DNA of 20,113 nucleotides. Source: Clostridiales bacterium (lineage in GTDB: Bacteria > Bacillota > Clostridia > Oscillospirales > QAMX01). This document shows positions 6,813 through 13,887 of this stretch, piece after piece (positions within the stretch are counted from its first letter, which is position 1; every line of letters begins with the position of its first letter). A model generated the notes under the pieces. The model had not been told where the DNA came from, did no database searches, and saw nothing but the letters and a program-made list of their open reading frames with translations. The stretch spans positions 1 through 20,113 of the forward strand of contig JAEDMJ010000037.1 of assembly GCA_016303065.1 (NCBI GenBank), given 5' to 3'. Made by a program: the position numbers and the translations under genes.

Positions 6813-8762
6813 GTGGCGATTTTTAAAAAGAAAAAGGCGCCGTCGCCAGCGGAACCGGTGGATCTTGACGCTGTAATGAAAAAATACGACCGGGAGTCGA
6901 ATACCCGCGTTTGGGAAGGCAAGCCCAGGATCGCTGTAAGCTGCGTTCTGGCTGTATTCTCGCTGTTCTGCATATATGTGACGCTGTTTGCAACCTGGCT
7001 GGAGGAAATTCGCCTCACCTCTTTTGTTGCGTTCATCGTGTTTCTCGGTTATCTGGTGTATCCTGCCAAAAAGGGCGTACAGAAAGTCAACCATATGCCC
7101 TGGTACGACATTGCCGCCATGGTTTTGGGCGCTTCGGCGTTTTTGTATTACACCTTCAGCGCGAAAACCATCGTACAGCAGGGCGCCAATTTTGAATGGT
7201 GGCAGGTCGTTATCGGCGTCGTCGGCATTTTGGCTCTTGCCGAGGTCTGCCGCAGAAGCGTCGGTCTTCCGATTTTGATCGTTGCGGCCTGCTTTGTGGC
7301 CTATGCGCTGATATGGGGGCTTTCAAACCCGACCTTCGGGGGAAAGCTTGAGTACATAGTCCACTATCTGTTTTACAGCAAGGAAGGAATACTCTCGACT
7401 CCGATAAACGTCTGTTCAAAGTTTATCGTTGTGTTCATAATTTTCGGGGCGTTCCTTGAACGAACGGGTATCGCCGATTTCTTTATCCAGATTTCAAACT
7501 GCGTCGTCGGCGGTTTTTCGGGCGGCCCGGCGAAGGTGGCCGTTGTCGCAAGCGCCATGGAGGGCATGGTTTCCGGATCTTCCGTTGCGAACACTGTCGG
7601 CTCCGGCTCGGTTACGATACCTCTGATGAAGAAAACCGGCTATAAGCCGGAGTTTGCCGCCGCGGCGGAAGCTTCCGCTTCGACCGGAGGCCAGATAATG
7701 CCTCCGATCATGGGCGCGGCCGCGTTCCTTATGGCCGACTATGTGAGCGTTCCGTACAGCAACATCGTCGTACGCGCGATTCTGCCCGCGGTTCTGTATT
7801 TCGCCGGAATTTTTATCGCCGTTCATTTGGAGGCGAAAAAAGAGGGCCTCCGCGGACTCAGCAAGGAAGAGCTTCCGAAGCTGAAGCCGCTTTTGAAGAA
7901 GCTCTATCTGCTCATTCCCCTTGCGCTGCTCATCTTCCTTGTCAGCTCGAACTTTTTTACGATTCAGTATGCGGCGTCCATCGCCATCATTGCGGCTGTT
8001 GTGGTCAGCCTTTTCAACAAGGGCAACCGCATCACGCCCAAGCGCTTCTTTGAGGCTCTTGCCGCAGGCGGCCAGGGAATGATCGCCGTTGCAGCGGCCT
8101 GCGGAATTGCGGGCATCATCGCCGGGACTATTACAATGACCGGTCTTGCCAATATGCTGATAAACGGAATTGTTGCATTGGCCGGAAATCAGGTCATTAT
8201 CGCTTTGTTCCTGACGATGCTGTGCTGCATCGTTTTGGGAATGGGCGTTCCGACCACGGCGAACTACTGCATTATGGCGGCGACCTGTGCGCCGATCCTT
8301 GTGCGCATGGGCGTTCCGGCGATCGCGGCTCACTTTTTCGTGTTCTATTTTGGAATTGTCGCCGACCTGACGCCTCCGGTGGCGCTTGCCGCCTACGCCG
8401 GCGCAGCGATTGCCCAGGCAAACCCGATGAAGACCGCGATCACTTCGACAAAGCTTGCCATCGGAGCGTTCATCGTGCCGTATGTTTTTGCGCTTAACCC
8501 GGCAATGCTGTTTATCGACACGAACGTCGGATCGGTAATTCTGATCTGTATAACTTCTCTGGTGGGTATTTTCGGCGTTTCGGCGGCGCTTGAAGGGTAT
8601 TTGCTCCACAGAATGCCCTGGTACCAGCGAATAATCAGCGCCGCCGGCGGTTTGATGCTTATTTATCCGGGTATCACCTCGGACGCCGTCGGTATAGCTC
8701 TTTTTGCGGCCGTGCTCATTTTGCAGGTGATTACAAGAAAGAGAACCGCGTCAAAAGCGTAA
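6813..8762 (+). CDS. TRAP transporter fused permease, DctQM type
   Basis: A 649-aa polytopic membrane protein: the small (DctQ-like, first ~170 residues) and large (DctM-like) TRAP permease subunits in one chain, the usual arrangement for TAXI-linked systems. Visible family marks are 'MEGMVSGSSVANTVGSGS' near residue 250, 'ASASTGGQIMPPIMGAAAF' near 290, and 'GMGVPTTANYCIMAA' near 475; the repeated GMGVP/MEGMV elements reflect the inverted DctM repeat that binds Na+ and substrate. It drives secondary, Na+-coupled uptake of the TAXI protein's ligand. GTG 6813 is taken as start because a consensus AAAGGAGG (6799-6806) sits 6 nt upstream. It is co-transcribed with the SBP gene. Confidence 0.94.
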   Translation: MAIFKKKKAPSPAEPVDLDAVMKKYDRESNTRVWEGKPRIAVSCVLAVFSLFCIYVTLFATWLEEIRLTSFVAFIVFLGYLVYPAKKGVQKVNHMPWYDIAAMVLGASAFLYYTFSAKTIVQQGANFEWWQVVIGVVGILALAEVCRRSVGLPILIVAACFVAYALIWGLSNPTFGGKLEYIVHYLFYSKEGILSTPINVCSKFIVVFIIFGAFLERTGIADFFIQISNCVVGGFSGGPAKVAVVASAMEGMVSGSSVANTVGSGSVTIPLMKKTGYKPEFAAAAEASASTGGQIMPPIMGAAAFLMADYVSVPYSNIVVRAILPAVLYFAGIFIAVHLEAKKEGLRGLSKEELPKLKPLLKKLYLLIPLALLIFLVSSNFFTIQYAASIAIIAAVVVSLFNKGNRITPKRFFEALAAGGQGMIAVAAACGIAGIIAGTITMTGLANMLINGIVALAGNQVIIALFLTMLCCIVLGMGVPTTANYCIMAATCAPILVRMGVPAIAAHFFVFYFGIVADLTPPVALAAYAGAAIAQANPMKTAITSTKLAIGAFIVPYVFALNPAMLFIDTNVGSVILICITSLVGIFGVSAALEGYLLHRMPWYQRIISAAGGLMLIYPGITSDAVGIALFAAVLILQVITRKRTASKA

Positions 8763-8780
8763 AGCCTTCGGAAGAAAACA

Positions 8781-8825
8781 AAAAGTCCGGTGCAGAACGG
8801 TTGAAGTCTGCACCGGACTTTTTTT
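8781..8825. terminator. Bidirectional terminator between convergent operons
   Basis: AAAAGTCCGGTGCAGA (8781-8796) pairs with TCTGCACCGGACTTTT (8807-8822), a perfect 16-bp stem. It has a T-run on the plus strand and, from the flanking A-run, a U-run on the minus-strand transcript. It can close the TRAP operon and the minus-strand queuine operon. Confidence 0.88.
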
Positions 8826-8907
8826 ACGGGGGGGGGTCACGGGCTTCCGGCAAAGACCGTGCGGGCGCTTTGGACTTTTGCTTTGTGCCGGGGAGGGGGC
8901 GCTTTTT

Positions 8908-9609
8908 TCAGCGGATTTTTCCGCTTTTCTTCATTTTCCGGGCAAGATACACCGCCGGAGTGTCGAGAAGGCTTGTGAAGATGAAGATCACATAGCTTGA
9001 GAGCATGACGGAAACAAGGGTTTTGACGTCGTACCACCCGGCGAAGGCGATCGTCGAAAAGAGGACGGTGTTGATGATTTGGGAGATAAGCGTCGAGCCG
9101 TTGTTTCTGAGCCACAGAAAGCGGGAGCTGTTGCCCGTCCTTTTTTCTGTGAACGCCCACCAGCGGTGGTAGAGCCAAACGTCGAAACGCTGGGAGACGA
9201 TATAGCCGATTAAGCTCGCCGCCAAAAGGCGGGGTGTTGTGGAGAATATTGCGCGTATATGCTCTCCGGCCCAGTCGGATTCCGCCGGAACATAGAGCAG
9301 CCAGTACTGCGTGAAGACCAGCATGGCCACCGCCCCCAGAACGCCGATCCAGACCGCCCTGGATGCGCTTTCCCGCCCCTCGTTTTCGCTCAGAATGTCG
9401 GTTATGAGATAGGTTGCGGCAAACATTACATTGCCGAGAGTCTGTTCCATGCCGAAAGCGTTTACAAGCATGAGAACTTCAATGTTGGCAAGTATGGTGG
9501 TGATAACGGTCATTGCGTAAAGACCGATTTTTCCGAAAATGCGGTATGACAAAAGCACGGCGCCGTATATCACTATGACGGATGCAATCAGCAGAAGTTC
9601 GTTTCTCAT
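8908..9609 (-). CDS. yhhQ: Queuosine precursor transporter, YhhQ/VUT family
   Basis: A 233-aa membrane protein with about six hydrophobic helices, matching the VUT_1/YhhQ family that imports preQ0, preQ1 or queuine. Recognisable stretches are 'NVMFAATYLITDILSENEG', 'SLIGYIVSQRFDVWLYH' and 'RWWAFTEKRTGNSSRFLWLR'; this cluster of aromatic and charged residues is typical of the family. Its ATG overlaps the stop of the upstream radical SAM gene (ATGA), so the two are translationally coupled. Both are transcribed behind a leader that folds as a preQ1-I riboswitch, which strongly supports the queuosine-pathway assignment. The last codons form a small hairpin next to the bidirectional terminator region. 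Confidence 0.92.
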   Translation of the reverse strand: MRNELLLIASVIVIYGAVLLSYRIFGKIGLYAMTVITTILANIEVLMLVNAFGMEQTLGNVMFAATYLITDILSENEGRESASRAVWIGVLGAVAMLVFTQYWLLYVPAESDWAGEHIRAIFSTTPRLLAASLIGYIVSQRFDVWLYHRWWAFTEKRTGNSSRFLWLRNNGSTLISQIINTVLFSTIAFAGWYDVKTLVSVMLSSYVIFIFTSLLDTPAVYLARKMKKSGKIR

Positions 9610-10322
9610 TCATTTTCCTCCGTTTTTCCGACTCCGAAATCGGTGTTGTCCAGTAAAATATCCACTCTTGCGTTGTCTTTGTAAACCGGCATGATATGTT
9701 TTTTGAATTCGGCGATGACGGCGGGATCCGGGCGTATATCGCAGCTGTTTTCAACGAAAATATTGACGCAGACCCTTTCGAAATGCGCCAGGCCGGTTTC
9801 AATGTCGGAACGCATGCTTTCGGCGGTTTGTCCGTGTATGCCGAACAAAAGACAGCATTCGTCGAAGCATTCTGCGATCTTTTTCGGGTCGCTTTCCGAA
9901 ATGCCCTTGCGAAGAACATTTTCCCGGAAATCCGCGTCAAAGCTTTCAACTCCGGTCTTTATCTTAAGCTCTGTTCCGAAGCCGGCGAACACTTTTCGCC
10001 ATTGAGCTGCCTCCCTCCGGTAACGGTAATGACACTCAAAGTGAAGAACGCGTATTCCCTTTTCCCGGCAGACGGAAGCCAGCTCCAGGAGAAACGCCTT
10101 GCCGAGCTCCGGAAAGCTTCCGGAGTTTATGACCTCAAGACGGCCGTATTCCCCGGTGACGCAGGAAAGCGCGGCGCGGTTGATTTCAAGGTTTTCCTCC
10201 TCGTTGGGAGAACAGTCAAAGTGATAGTCGCAGAAACTGCATTTTTTCCATCGGCAGCCTGTGCCGCGAAGCAGAAGTATTTCGCGGGGATTCTTTTCGC
10301 GGATAATGCTGTATCTGATCAT
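9606..10322 (-). CDS. Radical SAM protein, candidate queuine lyase (QueL-type)
   Basis: A 238-aa protein. Its N-terminus holds the Fe-S motif 'GTGCRWKKCSFCDYHFDC': Cys23, Cys28 and Cys31, spaced CX4CX2C instead of the usual CX3CX2C, with a fourth Cys at 37. The rest reads as a short radical SAM barrel, including 'VINSGSFPELGKAFLLEL' and 'KIKTGVESFDADFRENVL'. Queuine salvage loci in Clostridioides difficile pair a radical SAM queuine lyase (releases preQ1 from queuine) with a YhhQ-type transporter. Adjacency by ATGA overlap to such a transporter and the preQ1-I-like leader make that role likely here. The start is supported by AAAGGAG 5-11 nt upstream. The enzyme activity itself is inference; it could be another radical SAM enzyme of 7-deazaguanine metabolism. 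Confidence 0.75.
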   Translation of the reverse strand: MIRYSIIREKNPREILLLRGTGCRWKKCSFCDYHFDCSPNEEENLEINRAALSCVTGEYGRLEVINSGSFPELGKAFLLELASVCREKGIRVLHFECHYRYRREAAQWRKVFAGFGTELKIKTGVESFDADFRENVLRKGISESDPKKIAECFDECCLLFGIHGQTAESMRSDIETGLAHFERVCVNIFVENSCDIRPDPAVIAEFKKHIMPVYKDNARVDILLDNTDFGVGKTEENE

Positions 10323-10342
10323 GCTTTTCTCCTTTGGGGCAG

Positions 10343-10364
10343 AAAAAAAGCGCCTTTACGGCGC
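10343..10364 (-). terminator. Riboswitch expression-platform terminator
   Basis: On the minus strand, GCGCC (10364-10360), loop GTAAA, GGCGC (10354-10350), then seven Ts (10349-10343). It lies between the aptamer and the SD of the radical SAM gene, as expected for a transcriptional OFF switch. CCGTA (10361-10357), which includes part of the left arm, can instead pair with TACGG (10383-10379) in the aptamer tail, giving an antiterminator. Confidence 0.7.
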
Positions 10365-10379
10365 AGTAATGCAAATGCC

Positions 10380-10418
10380 CGTAGTTTTGTTTAAGGACAG
10401 GATGGTCACGAACTGTCC
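10380..10418 (-). promoter_or_regulatory. PreQ1-I riboswitch aptamer (predicted)
   Basis: Read on the minus strand: P1 GGACAG (10418-10413), a 12-nt loop TTCGTGACCATC, P1' CTGTCC (10400-10395), then the A-rich tail TTAAACAAAACTACGG. Loop CGTG (10410-10407) can pair with tail TACG (10383-10380), giving the H-type pseudoknot of preQ1-I aptamers. The P1 length, the 12-nt loop starting UUC, and the 'AACAAAAC' tail closely resemble known members, including the Thermoanaerobacter one. The downstream gene pair (radical SAM plus YhhQ transporter) fits. Ligand binding is inferred, not shown. Confidence 0.78.
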
Positions 10419-10436
10419 GGTATTTGATTTGCAATG

Positions 10437-10465
10437 ATTATGACACATTTTTTTGCGGTTGTCAA
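10437..10465 (-). promoter_or_regulatory. Promoter of the queuine salvage operon
   Basis: On the minus strand, consensus TTGACA (10465-10460), 17-bp spacer, extended -10 TGT (10445-10443), CATAAT (10442-10437). Predicted transcription start is near 10430, about 12 nt before the riboswitch P1. Confidence 0.85.
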
Positions 10466-10705
10466 GGGAGGTTTTTCGGATTTTGGAGAAAGAAAAAGAA
10501 AATACCGCTTTTTTGGGGTTCTGCGGGCAAAGCCGCAAAAAAGGCGGCGGAATTATTCTAAGGGCGGAAAAGAAAAAAACTTCTCTTTCGTGAGGGGCGG
10601 GAACTGCGTTCAAAGCGGCGTTTTGCGCCGGAACCGTTTTTTTATGGCAGCGCGGCGGTAAAGCCGATATTATTGAAAAAGTGGCGGATAAACGTCCGTG
10701 TTGTG
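10466..10705. other. Intergenic region between divergent promoters
   Basis: No gene is supported. The stretch is rich in purine and T runs. A small hairpin CGGCG/CGCCG (10616-10630) is followed after a short gap by seven Ts (10637-10643), resembling a plus-strand terminator with no gene before it. TGCGG/CCGCA (about 10519-10534) is another short hairpin. Confidence 0.4.
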
Positions 10706-10734
10706 TTGACTTCGGGACGAAAAGGTGATATACT
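10706..10734 (+). promoter_or_regulatory. Promoter of the SCIFF operon
   Basis: TTGACT (10706-10711), 17-bp spacer, extended -10 TGa (10726-10728), TATACT (10729-10734). The SCIFF start codon is 32 nt after the -10. Confidence 0.85.
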
Positions 10735-10765
10735 TAATATCAGCTATTTTGTGGAGGTTTCTATC

Positions 10766-10918
10766 ATGAAGCATATTAAGACTATCAAGACCCGCAATTT
10801 GTGCGAGAGCGCGAAAAACGGCGGATGCGGCGAGTGCCAGACTTCCTGCCAGTCCGCCTGCAAGACCAGCTGCGGCATCGCCAACCAGAAGTGCGAGAGC
10901 AGGAAGAACGCCCAGTAA
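10766..10918 (+). CDS. scfA: SCIFF ranthipeptide precursor
   Basis: A 50-aa peptide recognised by its family-invariant opening 'MKHIKTIKTRNL' and core 'GGCGECQTSCQSACKTSC'. SCIFF (six cysteines in forty-five) peptides are near-universal in Clostridia and are modified by an adjacent radical SAM enzyme that installs Cys-to-alpha-carbon thioethers. Cysteines are at 13, 21, 24, 28, 32, 36 and 43: seven, one more than the name implies. The position after Cys36, where the characterised clostridial homologue has the acceptor Thr37, is Gly37 here. ATG 10766 is chosen over an in-frame upstream ATG because of TGGAGG at 10752-10757, the promoter position, and the conserved N-terminus. The maturase gene follows after an attenuator hairpin. 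Confidence 0.96.
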   Translation: MKHIKTIKTRNLCESAKNGGCGECQTSCQSACKTSCGIANQKCESRKNAQ

Positions 10919-10934
10919 GATCCCGCAAATACCG

Positions 10935-10963
10935 AAATGCCGCCCGGACAGGCGGCATTTTTT
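10935..10963 (+). terminator. Attenuator hairpin between SCIFF and its maturase
   Basis: AAATGCCGCC (10935-10944) pairs perfectly with GGCGGCATTT (10951-10960), followed by more Ts. It lies between the precursor and the maturase, which has no separate promoter that I can see. It probably allows partial read-through, giving far more peptide than enzyme. Confidence 0.8.
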
Positions 10964-10999
10964 ATGAGAGCGCGCCAGGAAAAGGAGACTTGATTTTTT

Positions 11000-12385
11000 A
11001 TGATACACCAGTATAAACTCGGAGGATACAATATCGTGCTGGACGTCTGCTCCGGTTCGGTCCATGCGGCGGACGACGTGACCTATGACGTGATCGCCAT
11101 GTTTGAAGATCATGACCGCGGGAGCATTATCGAAGCGCTGACGGAGAAGTATGCCGGAACGGAGGGCATAACCCCGGAAGTTATTGCCGAGTGCTGCGAT
11201 CAGGTCGAAGAACTCAAAGCGGAGGGCAGGCTTTTCACCGACGACACCTTTGAAGGTTCTGCCGGAAAGCTTAAAGAGAAGACTGCCGGCGTTGTGAAAG
11301 CCCTCTGCCTCCACATTGCCCACACCTGCAACCTGAACTGTTCGTATTGCTTCGCAAGCCAGGGAAAATACCACGGCGACCGGGCAGTCATGAGCTTTGA
11401 GGTCGGAAAAAGAGCGCTTGATTTTCTCGTGGAAAACTCCGGAACCCGCAGAAACCTTGAAGTGGACTTTTTCGGAGGGGAACCTCTGATGAACTTCGAC
11501 GTGGTCAGGCAGCTTGTGGCCTACGCCAGAGGTATCGAAAAGGCGGCGGGAAAGAACTTCCGCTTCACGCTCACCACAAACGGCGTGCTTATTGACGACG
11601 ACGTGATCGACTTTGCAAACCGCGAGATGAGCAATGTGGTTTTGAGCCTTGACGGAAGAAAAGAGATCCACGACAGGTACCGCGTGGACTACGCCGGAAA
11701 CGGAAGCTGGGAGAAGATCGTTCCGAAGTTCCAAAAGCTTGTGGCTGCGAGAAACGGGAAGAACTATTATATGCGCGGTACGTTCACGCATGCAAACCCC
11801 GACTTTCTGAAAGATATTCAGCAGATGCTGGACCTGGGATTTACGGAGCTGAGCATGGAGCCGGTCGTTGCCGCGCCGGACGATCCATCCGCCCTGACGC
11901 CGGAGGACATGGCCGTCGTTATGGAGCAGTATGAAAAGCTTGCGGAGCTGATGCTTCGGCGCGACAAAGAGGGAAAGCCGTTCACCTTCTACCACTATAT
12001 GATCGACCTGGAGGGCGGCCCCTGCATTTACAAGAGGATCTCCGGCTGCGGCTCCGGGACGGAATACATGGCTGTGACGCCGTGGGGAGATCTCTACCCC
12101 TGCCACCAGTTTGTCGGCGAGGAAAAATTCCGCCTCGGAAATATCTGGGACGGTGTGACCAACGCGGAAGTGCAGAATGAGTTTGCCGCGTGCAATGTAT
12201 ATGCCAGAAGCGAGTGCCGCGACTGCTGGGCGAGGCTTTACTGTTCCGGCGGATGCGCCGCAAATGCCTATCACTCCACGGGTTCGGTCAGGGGCGTTTA
12301 CAAGGCCGGATGCGAGCTGTTCCGCAAGCGCATGGAGTGCGCGATCATGGTCGAAGTTGCAAGAGCCCTCGGGGAGGACGAGTGA
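11000..12385 (+). CDS. scfB: SCIFF peptide radical SAM maturase
   Basis: A 461-aa enzyme that forms thioether cross-links in the SCIFF peptide. The N-terminal ~90 residues resemble a RiPP recognition element that docks the leader ('LDVCSGSVHAADDVTYDVI'). The radical SAM barrel starts with 'HTCNLNCSYCFASQGKYHG', holding the CX3CX2C cluster (Cys110, 114, 117), followed by 'EVDFFGGEPLMNF' and 'FTLTTNGVLI'. The C-terminal SPASM-type region is Cys-rich: 'GGPCIYKRISGCGSG', 'WGDLYPCHQF', 'SECRDCWARLYCSGGCAANA' and a final 'GCELF...MEC'; it binds auxiliary 4Fe-4S clusters. AAAGGAG (10981-10987) precedes the ATG. Its stop overlaps the next start by one base (TGATG), coupling it to a decarboxylase-family gene. 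Confidence 0.96.
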   Translation: MIHQYKLGGYNIVLDVCSGSVHAADDVTYDVIAMFEDHDRGSIIEALTEKYAGTEGITPEVIAECCDQVEELKAEGRLFTDDTFEGSAGKLKEKTAGVVKALCLHIAHTCNLNCSYCFASQGKYHGDRAVMSFEVGKRALDFLVENSGTRRNLEVDFFGGEPLMNFDVVRQLVAYARGIEKAAGKNFRFTLTTNGVLIDDDVIDFANREMSNVVLSLDGRKEIHDRYRVDYAGNGSWEKIVPKFQKLVAARNGKNYYMRGTFTHANPDFLKDIQQMLDLGFTELSMEPVVAAPDDPSALTPEDMAVVMEQYEKLAELMLRRDKEGKPFTFYHYMIDLEGGPCIYKRISGCGSGTEYMAVTPWGDLYPCHQFVGEEKFRLGNIWDGVTNAEVQNEFAACNVYARSECRDCWARLYCSGGCAANAYHSTGSVRGVYKAGCELFRKRMECAIMVEVARALGEDE

Positions 12386-13734
12386 TGGATACGCCCATCT
12401 GCGACTTTGTGCGCGCATACGCGTCCGGAGGCGCTCTCCGCACGCATATGCCGGGGCACAAGGGCAGGGGCGCTCTCGGCGCGGAGGCTATGGACATTAC
12501 CGAAATCGACGGAGCGGACTGTCTCTACTGCGCGGACGGCATCATAAAGAAAAGCGAGAAAAATGCGGGAGAGCTTTTCGGCGGGAAGACCTTCTACTCT
12601 GCGGAGGGTTCGTCCCTTTGCATAAGGGCGATGCTGTTTTTGGCGGTGCGGAAAGCGAGAGCCGAAGGGAAAAAGCCGGTTATCGCCGCGGGACGCAACG
12701 CCCACAGTGTATTTCTCAGCGCGGCGGCAATGCTGGATTTCGAAATTGTGTGGCTTTGGCCGAAGGCTCCGAAGTCCTACCTTTCCTGTGATGTCGGGCC
12801 GGACGACCTGGAAAAAGCGCTTGAAGAGAGCCCGGAGCCGGTCTGTGCGGTTTATCTGACAACGCCTGACTACCTCGGGGGAATGACCGATCTTCGCGGG
12901 ATTTCGGAGGTATGCCGAAGTCACGGAGCGGTTTTCCTGGTTGACAACGCCCATGGAGCGTATCTCAGGTTTTTGCCGGAATCGCGCCACCCGCTTGATT
13001 TCGGCGCGGATATGTGCTGCGATTCCGCCCACAAAACCCTGCCGGTGCTGACCGGGGGCGCATATCTCCACGTTTCTAAAACTGCGCCGGAGGAATTCGC
13101 CCGCGGGGCGGAAAGCGCCATGGCACTTTTCGGTTCAACAAGTCCCTCATATCTGATCTTGCAGTCGCTTGACGCTGCAAACAGGTATCTTTCGGACCAT
13201 TACCGCGAAAAACTCGCCTGTTTTTCCGAAAAAATCAGGGACCTCAAAAAGCGCCTTGAAAACTGCGGCTATGACTTTTACGGCGGCGAGCCTCTGAAGC
13301 TTACGGTCAGAGCAAAAAAATACGGGTACGACGGGCGTGAATTGGCCGCGGTAATGCGCGAAAAAAACCTGTTTTGCGAATTTTACGACCCTGATTTTGT
13401 CGTTATGATGCTGACGCCTGAAACCGGCCGGGACGGATTGGAGAGGCTTGAGCGGACAATGTGCGGGATACCCAAAAGGCCCGCTTTGCGGGGAGAACCT
13501 CCCGAATTTTGCCGTCAGGAGAGGGTCTTGTCGGTGAGAGAGGCGGTTTTTTCTCCGAAGGAGGTCGTTCCCGTCGGAAAAAGCGCCGGAAGAGTCCTGG
13601 CTTCGATGCGGGTCGCTTGCCCCCCTGCGGTGCCGGTTGTCATATGCGGAGAGCGGATCGACAATCGGGCTGTGAAATGTTTTGAGTATTACGGAATCGA
13701 AACCTGCCAGGTTGCGGCGGGCGCCGCACTGTGA
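12385..13734 (+). CDS. Orn/Lys/Arg decarboxylase family PLP enzyme
   Basis: A 449-aa fold-type I PLP enzyme. It opens with 'LRTHMPGHKGRG' (19-30), the family signature, contains 'FLVDNAHGAYL' (Asp187, His190) and the cofactor-binding 'DSAHKTLPVLTGGAYLH' with Lys217. The length matches the short Bacillus YaaO/SpeA-like branch, not the ~700-aa enterobacterial inducible decarboxylases. The C-terminal domain ('AVFSPKEVVPVGKSAGRVLA', 'CPPAVPVVICGERID') is the usual small domain of this branch. Likely products are agmatine, cadaverine or putrescine; substrate cannot be set from sequence. ATG 12385 overlaps the scfB stop and has GGGGAGG 7 nt upstream. Polyamine decarboxylases near SCIFF loci suggest co-inheritance rather than a proven functional link. 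Confidence 0.93.
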   Translation: MDTPICDFVRAYASGGALRTHMPGHKGRGALGAEAMDITEIDGADCLYCADGIIKKSEKNAGELFGGKTFYSAEGSSLCIRAMLFLAVRKARAEGKKPVIAAGRNAHSVFLSAAAMLDFEIVWLWPKAPKSYLSCDVGPDDLEKALEESPEPVCAVYLTTPDYLGGMTDLRGISEVCRSHGAVFLVDNAHGAYLRFLPESRHPLDFGADMCCDSAHKTLPVLTGGAYLHVSKTAPEEFARGAESAMALFGSTSPSYLILQSLDAANRYLSDHYREKLACFSEKIRDLKKRLENCGYDFYGGEPLKLTVRAKKYGYDGRELAAVMREKNLFCEFYDPDFVVMMLTPETGRDGLERLERTMCGIPKRPALRGEPPEFCRQERVLSVREAVFSPKEVVPVGKSAGRVLASMRVACPPAVPVVICGERIDNRAVKCFEYYGIETCQVAAGAAL

Positions 13735-13744
13735 AAAAAAGTGA

Positions 13745-13793
13745 AGTTCCCGCGTTCTGCGCGTTTGAAAAAGCGGAATGCGGGAGCTTTTTT
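13745..13793 (+). terminator. Intrinsic terminator of the SCIFF operon
   Basis: AGTTCCCGCGTTCTGC (13745-13760) pairs with GCGGAATGCGGGAGCT (13773-13788), a 16-bp stem with three G-U pairs, followed by a T-run to 13793. Confidence 0.85.
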
Positions 13794-13813
13794 ATGTACA
13801 AATCAGAGAAAAC

Positions 13814-13842
13814 TTGTTTTCACTGATTTGGCGTGATATAAT
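13814..13842 (+). promoter_or_regulatory. Promoter of the SGNH hydrolase/EFR1 pair
   Basis: TTGTTT (13814-13819), 17-bp spacer, extended -10 TGa (13834-13836), perfect TATAAT (13837-13842). Confidence 0.83.
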
Positions 13843-13887
13843 TACAGTGTATTTCACCCTTTGATTTGCGGAGAAAGGGATTTGGAA

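Noticed and set aside
7494..8609. 371-codon open frame on the minus strand
   Set aside because: It lies entirely inside the TRAP permease gene. The product is Arg/His/Asn-rich and low-complexity, typical of antisense translation of a membrane protein gene.
10670..12418. 582-codon open frame on the minus strand
   Set aside because: It runs antisense through the SCIFF peptide, the attenuator and the whole maturase gene, both firmly identified on the plus strand. Its product resembles no family and it has no sensible SD. It is an artefact of GC-rich codon bias.
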